From positions 1 to 64,000 of the forward strand of contig JAFXEF010000030.1 of the NCBI GenBank assembly GCA_017520935.1: a stretch of DNA of 64,000 nucleotides. Reading direction: 5' to 3'. A model generated the notes under the pieces. It saw nothing but the letters and a program-made list of their open reading frames with translations. It had not been told where the DNA came from and searched no databases. Numbering within the stretch: position 1 is the first letter of the stretch; each line of letters starts with the position of its first letter. This DNA is from Bacteroidaceae bacterium. GTDB lineage: Bacteria; Bacteroidota; Bacteroidia; Bacteroidales; Bacteroidaceae. Position numbers and translations under genes: made by a program. Positions 1 through 6,462 of this stretch are shown piece by piece.

Positions 1-55
1 CCCCCAAAGAAAAAAAAGGGATTGGGGCTATAATCGGCACGCTCGCTTTTCCAAA

Positions 56-156
56 GGTATTTAGCAAAAATACCATAGCTCAATAGGGCGTTTTCTTAAC
101 GCATTACTTTCGTAACGCTAAAAACTCCCTATCGAGCCAAAGGGAATGCCCTTTGG
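56..156. other. Candidate oriT (nested inverted repeats)
   Basis: The spacer ahead of the relaxase gene contains three inverted repeats. A 7-bp stem GGTATTT/AAATACC lies at 56-62 and 68-74. A 17-nt imperfect pair (15 of 17 match) lies at 78-94 and 121-137 around a 26-nt loop. A perfect 8-bp stem CCAAAGGG/CCCTTTGG with loop AATG lies at 137-156. Transfer origins of small mobilizable elements normally sit just upstream of the relaxase gene and are palindromic, so this position fits. No nick site can be proven by eye. Confidence 0.5.
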
Positions 157-223
157 AAACCCTGCAAGCCGATGCAGAGAGCAACCAAAAATCAATCAAG
201 TCTAACTACTAAAAACACGCAAT

Positions 224-1555
224 ATGGGAAATTTTACATTTGATGTAAAGAAGGCAAAAGGCACATCGGATGCCACACAATCCGACCACATAGAGAGAAA
301 AGTAATACCGCATAATGCTGACCCGACAAGAACGCATCTTAATATGGCGTTGGTTACATATCCCGATGGAGTGAATGGCAGGGACGAAGCAATCGCCTAC
401 CGACTGAAAACAGCAGGTATCAAGCGGAAGATAACCAACGACCAAGTGAGAGTTGTCCGTATCGTAATGTCGGGAACACACGAGGATATGATGGCTATTT
501 ATAAAAATGGCAAACTCGGAGAATGGTGTCAAGACAGCATACGATACCTGTACGATACATTCGGTTGGGAGAATGTGGTTTCGGCTCATCTGCATATGGA
601 CGAGAAAACGCCACATATCCACGCATCGGTTGTACCTATCGTAACGGGTGAACGCCGTAAAGCCAAGAAAGAGCAAGCCAACGGCAAACGCAAATACCGC
701 AAGAAAGCAAATGCCGTTCGCTTGTGTGCTGATGACTTGTTTAACCGCCAAACGCTGATTTCATATCACGATGGCTATGCCAAGGTAATGGCAAAGTATG
801 GACTGCAGCGTGGTGTTCGTGGATCCGAAGCTCGACACACTACCACCACGCAATATTATCGGGAATTGAAGAAAATGAACGATACTCTTGAAATGGAATC
901 CAAGCGACTGCAAGAACAGAAAGCCGAAGTCGAGCAAGAACTCAAACAGGTGAAATCGGAGATACGCACCGACAAACTCAAAAGCGTGGCTACCGATGCT
1001 GCCACAGCGCTTGCAAGCGGAGTAAGTTCTCTTTTCGGCAGCGGTAAGATGAAATCGTTGGAACGTAAGAACGAGGATTTGCGTGATGAGATAGCAATCC
1101 GAGACGAGACCATCGAGCAACTGCAATCCAACATCAAGCAAATGGAGGTGGAACACCAAAAGCAGATGCAAGAGGTGAAGCAATCATACGAAGCGGAACA
1201 TCGTAAACAATCGGAATATATCGACAAGATTCTGCGTTATTTCCCGTATGTGGAGAAGCTGATGCCGATGATTAAATACCTCAGTGAGAAAATGGGCTTC
1301 AACGACAACCTTATCAAAGCATTATGCACCTTTAAGGAAATACCCGTAAAAGGTAAGATCTATTCAACGATGTTTAACCAATCATTCTCAGCCGATGGTG
1401 CGGTCTGCTCCCTCAAAGAGGACAAAGAGGGAAGATTTGACCTTAGAATCGATGGTGTTTCGCATCACTCTTGGTTCAGACGCAAGAAAGATGAGTTTAT
1501 GGAAGCGTTAGGATTGCCGACAAGCAGAAGCCAAAATCGAGGGCTGAAACTCTAA
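224..1555 (+). CDS. MobV-family (Mob/Pre) relaxase
   Basis: This protein should nick one strand at oriT and stay bound to the DNA end during conjugative mobilization of a plasmid or integrated mobilizable element. The signature is the metal-binding histidine motif HLHMDEKTPHIH at about residues 123-134, characteristic of MobV enzymes. The N-terminal catalytic domain covers roughly residues 1-200. A long charged coiled coil follows (about 210-330, rich in E, K and Q), then a C-terminal domain of unknown role. The length of 443 aa is normal for Bacteroides MobV proteins. The ATG at 224 follows the palindromic candidate oriT, and a strong terminator closes the gene. No replication or integrase gene is visible, so the rest of the element must lie to the left of the window or be lost. 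Confidence 0.9.
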   Translation: MGNFTFDVKKAKGTSDATQSDHIERKVIPHNADPTRTHLNMALVTYPDGVNGRDEAIAYRLKTAGIKRKITNDQVRVVRIVMSGTHEDMMAIYKNGKLGEWCQDSIRYLYDTFGWENVVSAHLHMDEKTPHIHASVVPIVTGERRKAKKEQANGKRKYRKKANAVRLCADDLFNRQTLISYHDGYAKVMAKYGLQRGVRGSEARHTTTTQYYRELKKMNDTLEMESKRLQEQKAEVEQELKQVKSEIRTDKLKSVATDAATALASGVSSLFGSGKMKSLERKNEDLRDEIAIRDETIEQLQSNIKQMEVEHQKQMQEVKQSYEAEHRKQSEYIDKILRYFPYVEKLMPMIKYLSEKMGFNDNLIKALCTFKEIPVKGKIYSTMFNQSFSADGAVCSLKEDKEGRFDLRIDGVSHHSWFRRKKDEFMEALGLPTSRSQNRGLKL

Positions 1556-1567
1556 AATGTACCTCCA

Positions 1568-1613
1568 AGTCGTAATAATTTGCCTAATATGAGCCTATTA
1601 TTACGGCTTTTTT
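1568..1613 (+). terminator. Rho-independent terminator after mob
   Basis: A 12-bp stem (1568-1579 with 1597-1608, one G-T wobble) is followed directly by a T run. It lies 13 bases past the relaxase stop codon. Confidence 0.8.
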
Positions 1614-1614
1614 G

Positions 1615-1622
1615 TAATTTTG
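1615..1622 (+). promoter_or_regulatory. Bacteroidales -7 box TAATTTTG
   Basis: The box matches TAnnTTTG and stands 32 bases before the ATG at 1655. It places the transcription start downstream of the alternative ATG at 1580, so it decides the start of the next gene. A clear TTTG -33 element is not seen. Confidence 0.45.
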
Positions 1623-1654
1623 CAGTTGGATTGAAATTTCTAAATTTTGGAATT

Positions 1655-2611
1655 ATGGCAATGAAATATTGTGAGCAACATGGCATTTGGTATGACTATA
1701 ATGAAGGTTGTCCTGAATGTGGCAAGTTTGGAAGAATTGCGGGTTCTATTATTGGTAATATCATTGGTGGGGGAATTTGGGCTACGGTAACAGCTGCCAG
1801 AAAAATTAAGGAGCACAATAAACGACAAAAAGAGATAAAAGCAACATGCATTACTGCTACTATCATCAAAGTTTGGCAAGAGCACAATATTGTTCGTGAC
1901 GGAAATTTAGGAATGAATATTCACGTTAAATTTGAAGTGAATAATATGCTTAATATGACTGGTTTATGTGCGGTTTATTTTTATGACAAAAACAAAACAC
2001 CTTTAATGGATACTAATGGTAGTTATTGCGCTGCTAATGGACAAGTTGCTATATCTGAAAAATATATTCCCAATTACCAAAATTGCACATTTAATGATTT
2101 TGTTTTGTTTTTTCCATATTCAGAACTACATTTGTTAGGGCATCATAATATTTCATTTCAAATAATTATCTTTGATTTTAATACAACAAATATAGCAACA
2201 TCATATTTCTATGATTTTTATATTGATTGGCAAGAAAGTACGAGAACAAAAACAATGTCAAATAAAAAATCGGAACAAATAAATTACCCCGACATCAAGA
2301 GTATCATACAAAAAGTTATTAATTATGCGCCCAATGGTGAGGCTATCATTTCTATCGGAGATCTATATGTGCAATTTTTTTGTTATGATAATGATACATT
2401 AATTTTTGAAGCTGTAAGTGATTTCTATGTACCAAGAATTGGGAATAAGGATAAGGAATTCAAAAAAATGGGATTCAGGAAGGTTGACAACAATTTCAGT
2501 AAAGAATATTCTACCAATAATATAACATTGATAATAAACGACATAGTAGAAATTTTTGAGAATATATATAAAGTCAATTTTTTTAATTACATTATAGATG
2601 ATAATTGCTGA
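1655..2611 (+). CDS. Hypothetical protein with zinc-ribbon-like N-terminus
   Basis: I do not recognise this 318-residue protein. The N-terminus carries C6, H9, C19 and C22 (CPEC), which could bind one zinc ion. A glycine-rich stretch (about residues 26-42) could be a membrane or flexible segment. After that come a basic linker, a beta-rich middle domain and a C-terminal domain from about residue 215. The start at 1655 is chosen because a -7 box at 1615-1622 excludes the upstream ATG at 1580, whose extra 25 residues look like untranslated leader. The gene is markedly AT-rich compared with the chromosomal genes further right, as is its neighbour at 2642, which points to recent transfer together with the mob gene. 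No function is proposed. Confidence 0.7.
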   Translation: MAMKYCEQHGIWYDYNEGCPECGKFGRIAGSIIGNIIGGGIWATVTAARKIKEHNKRQKEIKATCITATIIKVWQEHNIVRDGNLGMNIHVKFEVNNMLNMTGLCAVYFYDKNKTPLMDTNGSYCAANGQVAISEKYIPNYQNCTFNDFVLFFPYSELHLLGHHNISFQIIIFDFNTTNIATSYFYDFYIDWQESTRTKTMSNKKSEQINYPDIKSIIQKVINYAPNGEAIISIGDLYVQFFCYDNDTLIFEAVSDFYVPRIGNKDKEFKKMGFRKVDNNFSKEYSTNNITLIINDIVEIFENIYKVNFFNYIIDDNC

Positions 2612-2641
2612 AAAACTATATAAGATTTAATAATAGAAAAT

Positions 2642-2905
2642 ATGGGTTGGTTTAGTAAAAAAGAAGATTACGACATTAATAACGATTCTTCATATGTTGT
2701 AGAAGATCTTAAAATTAAAATGGACTATGAAGGTTCAAAATATGGGCTTCATGAAAAAACAAATGATAATGGCAGTAAGCATGTAACATATTGGGATGGG
2801 GATACTAATACTCGTTATTCCCAAGATATTGATAATTTAGGAAATATAACAAATGGGCATCCTACTGACCAAAATAAATCTAAAGGAGATCCAGACCGTC
2901 ATTAA
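2642..2905 (+). CDS. Small acidic hypothetical protein
   Basis: This 87-residue, very hydrophilic protein starts MGWFSKKED and has no signal peptide or membrane segment. It contains a 'YWDGDTNTRYSQDIDNLGN' stretch that resembles a short beta-hairpin unit and ends in a charged tail. It lies 30 bp after the zinc-ribbon gene, so the two are probably cotranscribed. The AT-rich codon use is the same as in that neighbour. I cannot name a family. It could be a small partner of the upstream protein or an immunity-type protein, but nothing in the sequence proves this. Confidence 0.5.
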   Translation: MGWFSKKEDYDINNDSSYVVEDLKIKMDYEGSKYGLHEKTNDNGSKHVTYWDGDTNTRYSQDIDNLGNITNGHPTDQNKSKGDPDRH

Positions 2906-3070
2906 CTATTCTAGGTAAATTAGTTTTGTATAGGCTTGTTGGATATTATTTGAATGTGTCTTATAATTTGATGTCCATTGTTTATGTAGGTATTAACGGC
3001 GTTATTGTATAGGAAAAAGATAATATTGCCATAAAGTATTTCTGCCGTTTTGTTGGCAAATAATGAGCAT

Positions 3071-4200
3071 ATGAGCGACTTACAGACATACGCTGAGGCG
3101 GTAAGGGTCATTAAGGAAGCGATATTGCGTAGTCAGTATCGTGCAGCATCGTCAGCTAATAAAGAACAACTATCATTGTACTATGGCATAGGTTGCTATG
3201 TCTCTAAGAACTCTCGCGAGGGATTTTGGGGTAAAGGTGCAATCGAAACTATCAGCCAGCAACTACAAAAGGAGTTGCCCGGACTTCGTGGTTTCTCGGC
3301 AACGAACATAAAGAATATGGTTCATTCTACGAAGAGTGGTCGCCCATTATAAATCGCCAGCCAATGGCTGACGAAAATAAAACGCTAACTGCGGTTAGCG
3401 ATTCGGAACTTGACGAACAAATGTTGCTTATGGAAATTCGCCAGCCGATGGCTGACGAATTTAATTGGTCGGATTTTGTTGCCATTGGTTTTAGTCACCA
3501 TATTGAAATTATAACAAAGGCGAAGTCGTTAGATGCTCGTTTGTTCTATATCCACGAATCAGCCACACGGTTCTGGAGTAAGTACACTTTGCGAGATTAT
3601 CTCAAAGCAGATTTGTACAACCATCGAGGAACGCTCCCTAATAATTTTACCACCACAATGCCAAGTACAAAACAGGCATTAAAGGCTGTGAACGCATTCA
3701 AGGATGAATATTTGTTGGATTTTATAAATATCGAAGAACTTGATGCGCAAGATGAAGATTTGAACGAGCGTGTGCTCGAAAAATCCATTGTGGATAACAT
3801 CAAAAGGTTCATTCTGACATTTGGACAAGATTTTATCTTCGTAGGCAACCAATACAGATTGGAAGTATCGGGCGAGGAATTATTTGTAGATTTACTTTTC
3901 TTTAATCGAGAACTTAATTCACTTGTTGCCGTTGAGTTAAAATCAGGTAAATTTCGCTCTTCGTACTTGGGACAGTTAAGTACATATCTATCAGCCCTTG
4001 ATACATATGTAAGGAAACCGCACGAAAACCCCTCAATTGGCATCTTGTTATGCCGTGATATGAATCAGTCGTTTGTGGAGTTTGCTATCCGAGATTATGA
4101 CAAGCCTATGGGTGTTGTAACTTATCGAGCAACGAAAGATATGCCCGAACGATTACGCAATGCACTTCCCGATATCGAAGAATTAAAGAAACTGCTATAA
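3071..4200 (+). pseudogene. DUF1016 / YhcG-like PD-(D/E)XK nuclease, frameshifted
   Basis: Two pieces of one protein lie in different frames. The first (3071-3352) is the DUF1016 N-terminal domain, with the typical 'LSLYYGIGCYVS' and 'LRGFSATNIKNM'. The second continues from about 3322 in frame 1 with 'SFYEEWSPIINRQP' and carries the nuclease domain, including 'VDLLFF' and 'VAVELKSGKF', which match the D...ExK catalytic motif. Only GT separates the ATG codon at 3317-3319 from the new frame, so one base is missing where family members read 'NIKNMRxFYE'. Joined, the length is about 376 aa, normal for YhcG. A second start at 3364 could still produce the nuclease half (278 aa). It is either a true pseudogene or a sequencing slip. 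The family is linked to mobile elements and nucleic-acid defence. Confidence 0.85.
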
Positions 4201-4202
4201 TT

Positions 4203-4257
4203 GAAATGCAGACGAAAGAAAATCATCATCATTCTCTTTTCGTCTGCATTTCTTTTT
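4203..4257 (+). terminator. Strong terminator after the DUF1016 gene
   Basis: A perfect 15-bp stem (4203-4217 with 4238-4252) is followed by TTTTT, starting right behind the stop codon. Confidence 0.85.
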
Positions 4258-4258
4258 G

Positions 4259-4376
4259 TACCTTTGTGGCATCAGAGTTATCACATTGAAGCATAACAAT
4301 GAAGAACTCAGAAATACGAACGGTTGCTATCTCGTTACCCAATTTTCAAGCAATCCGACCAACCGATTTATTCTAA
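4259..4376 (+). other. Orphan promoter with a 25-codon reading frame
   Basis: TACCTTTG at 4259-4266 is a good -7 box that starts inside the tail of the terminator. The only frame behind it runs from 4299 to 4376 (25 codons, MKNSEIRTVAISL...) and stops. It looks like the beginning of a truncated gene rather than a full product. Confidence 0.3.
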
Positions 4377-4457
4377 GCGAGTTATCTTTTCTTGCAAAAG
4401 TTAGGAAAAAAAAGTGATTTTTACGCCAGTTCTATAAAAAAACGTTTTTTAGAGGAA

Positions 4458-4516
4458 AGATAGGGACAAACGAGCGAGAAATACGAAACTTGTTTCAGTA
4501 TTTTTCACAGCGAGTG
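4458..4516 (+). repeat. Covarying hairpin repeat, copy 1
   Basis: The order is AAAGATAGGGACAAACGAGCG, a short hairpin GAAAC-TT-GTTTC, then TATTTTTCACAGCGAGTGA. The same flanks with a different but still complementary stem recur at 40893-41003. The 4201-4795 spacer holds no convincing gene. Confidence 0.7.
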
Positions 4517-4583
4517 AGAATATTCAACATCTTTAACACAAATGTTAACATTTGCCGTTAAACACGGCATCACGATGTCACAA

Positions 4584-4627
4584 TTGTTTCTACGCGATGA
4601 AAATTTTGTTTCTACGCGATGAAACAA
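4584..4627. repeat. Two direct repeats of period 22 bp
   Basis: TTGTTTCTACGCGATGAAA occurs at 4584-4602 and again at 4606-4624. The core GTTTCtacgcgatGAAAC is itself a dyad (GTTTC/GAAAC). Confidence 0.6.
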
Positions 4628-4739
4628 AAATCGCCTCCTTTGAGGTGTTTCTATGATGAGCTCGGTGTCTTTCAGAAACGGGCTTTATAGTTATGGATTT
4701 GGCAAGTTGGTTGTATACCCGTCCTTTGCACAGTTACGA

Positions 4740-4773
4740 TTGAGGGTGCACATTCTGGAATGCACACCCTCAA
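4740..4773 (-). terminator. Stem-loop downstream of the TM2-like gene
   Basis: A 16-nt pair with two mismatches (TTGAGGGTG... against ...CACCCTCAA) lies just past the stop codon of the gene at 4796-5536 on the minus strand. It has no T run in that direction, so it may only stabilise the mRNA end. Confidence 0.35.
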
Positions 4774-4795
4774 CGAAATAGATATCACTATTTAA

Positions 4796-5536
4796 TCAGA
4801 ATGTCAGTTTGAAGTTCATTCCTGCAGCAAGCTCGGCTTTCGAGCCTAACATGTATTGAGGTCTTTCATAAGTAATCGCAGGTTGTATACCAAATGCGCA
4901 GTTATCACTGAGAGAATACATCACAAAGCCTTTCTCTATGTTAATACGATTAGCGGACTTGACAGCATCAACAATAGAACAGATACCGTTAACAAACAAG
5001 GTAACACCACCTACAACCATAAAAATACAGCCTGTAGTATATTGACCCTCATCATAGTATAGGTCATAATCGTAGTCATAGTAATACGAACCCGAAACTA
5101 AGCCGGCACCAATACCCATAACAACCGATGAACCTAAATGCAAACCAAGGTCTCCCCAACCCTTCTTGCTCTGGCCATTGTAGAACTGACCTGCACCAGG
5201 CACAATCCAAGACAAAAGGCCTGCAACAAAGGGTGAACGTTCTGACATAGCAGTACTGTTAGTTGAACCTACACCATTACTGTAAGCATAAGTTGATACC
5301 TGATGAGTTGCTGCCTTAGATTGCTCTTTAGTCATCTTCTCTACATCTTCAATGTTGTAGACAAAAATGTTGCCATCATTTGTTTGAAGTTTAAGAGATA
5401 CACCCGGTACCTGCTCTATGATAGTACCACGTACTACCGAACCATTCTTCAAATACACAACATCTTGCCAGTTGGCTTGTGCTGCGGCAAACATTGTACT
5501 CATGGCACAAAAGAAGAGTAAAAATAACTTTTTCAT
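4796..5536 (-). CDS. Secreted TM2-like envelope protein
   Basis: The 246-residue product has a signal peptide (MKKLFLLFFCAMSTMFAAAQA) followed by a small beta domain, 'DVVYLKNGSVVRGTIIEQVPG', often seen at the start of Bacteroidales envelope proteins. A TM2-type segment 'AGLLSWIVPGAGQFYNGQ' lies near residues 104-121 and further hydrophobic segments near 130-145 and 168-190. The C-terminus ends in aromatic beta strands (FKLTF), as in outer-membrane proteins. The exact role is unknown. A -7 box TACTTTTG on the minus strand lies at 5602-5609. It is transcribed away from the XRE gene's coding end and appears to be a single-gene unit. Confidence 0.75.
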   Translation of the reverse strand: MKKLFLLFFCAMSTMFAAAQANWQDVVYLKNGSVVRGTIIEQVPGVSLKLQTNDGNIFVYNIEDVEKMTKEQSKAATHQVSTYAYSNGVGSTNSTAMSERSPFVAGLLSWIVPGAGQFYNGQSKKGWGDLGLHLGSSVVMGIGAGLVSGSYYYDYDYDLYYDEGQYTTGCIFMVVGGVTLFVNGICSIVDAVKSANRINIEKGFVMYSLSDNCAFGIQPAITYERPQYMLGSKAELAAGMNFKLTF

Positions 5537-5642
5537 TTCTTAAAACTTTTAGTGATTAATATAAATTGCTTATCTTTTCGGGATTAGTTAACAACTTTTT
5601 GCAAAAGTACAACTAATAAAAAAACAGGGAAAGAAGAGCATA

Positions 5643-5894
5643 TCAACGGTTAGTTGACAGTTCTGTATCGAATTCGTTGACACTATACAAAGATGTTGTT
5701 TGCTTTTGCGAGATGGCCTTAAAGAAGTCGTAACGAAGAATACGGGAAATACGCAACAGTAAATGCACATCGATATTATCTTTACTGAATATCTTGTACA
5801 CATTGGCACGGGTACAACAAAGCTGGTTCGCAAACCACGTCACGGTATGCCCTTGTTCACGGAATTGTTGCTCGATAATTTGTCCTACGTGCAT
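5643..5894 (-). CDS. Small XRE/HTH transcriptional regulator
   Basis: The 83-residue protein begins MHVGQIIEQQFREQG and has a helix-turn-helix at about residues 16-40, 'TVTWFANQLCCTRANVYKIFS', typical of minimal XRE-type DNA-binding proteins in Bacteroidales. I start it at the ATG at 5894. The in-frame ATG at 5915 would put a T6 run (minus strand, 5908-5903) inside the first codons, and that run looks like the end of the RNA transcribed from 6136. It lies divergent from nothing and directly behind the candidate small RNA, so read-through from the same promoter could supply its mRNA. The target genes are unknown. Confidence 0.75.
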   Translation of the reverse strand: MHVGQIIEQQFREQGHTVTWFANQLCCTRANVYKIFSKDNIDVHLLLRISRILRYDFFKAISQKQTTSLYSVNEFDTELSTNR

Positions 5895-5902
5895 TCTGCT
5901 AT

Positions 5903-6136
5903 AAAAAAGGCGCAACCATTCGGTACTTATCGACCATTAGGTTACCGCCAAGTGACCTTCTCAACAACAAGCACGAATAGTCCACGCCCAAAGCGTGAAC
6001 CCTTAAACGCTTGTCCTTGTTGAGTTGAATGATTGGCGGTATTCAATGGTCAAGAACAAGAGCTAAAAGCTCAAACTCCAAATAAGTGTGTGAATGGAAT
6101 CGCTATTCAACATTCATACCACACATTGTGTGTAGT
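5903..6136 (-). ncRNA. Candidate rod-shaped small RNA (6S-like architecture)
   Basis: The minus strand from the promoter at 6143-6174 to a T6 run at 5908-5903 has no reading frame but folds well. A long rod pairs 6051-6045 with 5938-5932 (7 bp), 6041-6033 with 5951-5943 (9 bp) and 6024-6017 with 5967-5960 (8 bp). Two 8-nt strands between the second and third stems make a symmetric internal bubble. An apical hairpin pairs 5997-5993 with 5987-5983. A 5' hairpin around 6085-6125 and a small GAGCT/AGCTC stem precede the rod. The size (about 234 nt) and the stem-bubble-stem shape recall 6S RNA, but I cannot confirm the family. It could also be a long leader of the XRE gene. Confidence 0.5.
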
Positions 6137-6142
6137 ACTCGG

Positions 6143-6174
6143 CAAAGATAGTGCAAGGCTGCCGAAGCACCAAA
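6143..6174 (-). promoter_or_regulatory. Bacteroidales promoter for the candidate RNA
   Basis: On the minus strand TTTG (6174-6171), 20 bases, then TATCTTTG (6150-6143). Both boxes and the spacing are ideal. Confidence 0.7.
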
Positions 6175-6335
6175 TTTCACTTAGAGAAAGTTCTAAAAAA
6201 CATCTTTTATTCTTTTCGTGGTGGATAAATCCGCTGAAATCAATAATCTTAGGAGCAGACAGTTCTTCCAAGTCACTGGCCCCCATTTCTCACCATAAAC
6301 ATAAATGCTATCTCCTGCCTGCAGAATACTTACTA

Positions 6336-6409
6336 ATAAGTCCTTCATCAAACATGAAGGACTTATCCGCCCCCTTTATCTTAAATAGGATTATCCTGAT
6401 TAGGATAAT
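6336..6409 (-). terminator. Two hairpins downstream of the GH20 gene
   Basis: A perfect 13-bp stem (6336-6348 with 6354-6366, loop CAAAC) and a perfect 8-bp stem (6390-6397 with 6402-6409) stand 55-125 bp past the stop codon of the hexosaminidase gene. Neither has a long T run, so they are mRNA-end structures or weak terminators. No gene is evident between 6175 and 6462. Confidence 0.5.
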
Positions 6410-6462
6410 AGAGAGAAACACTCTACGTGGCGACTTATTTCCTAAAGTTGTCCGATTCCTGC

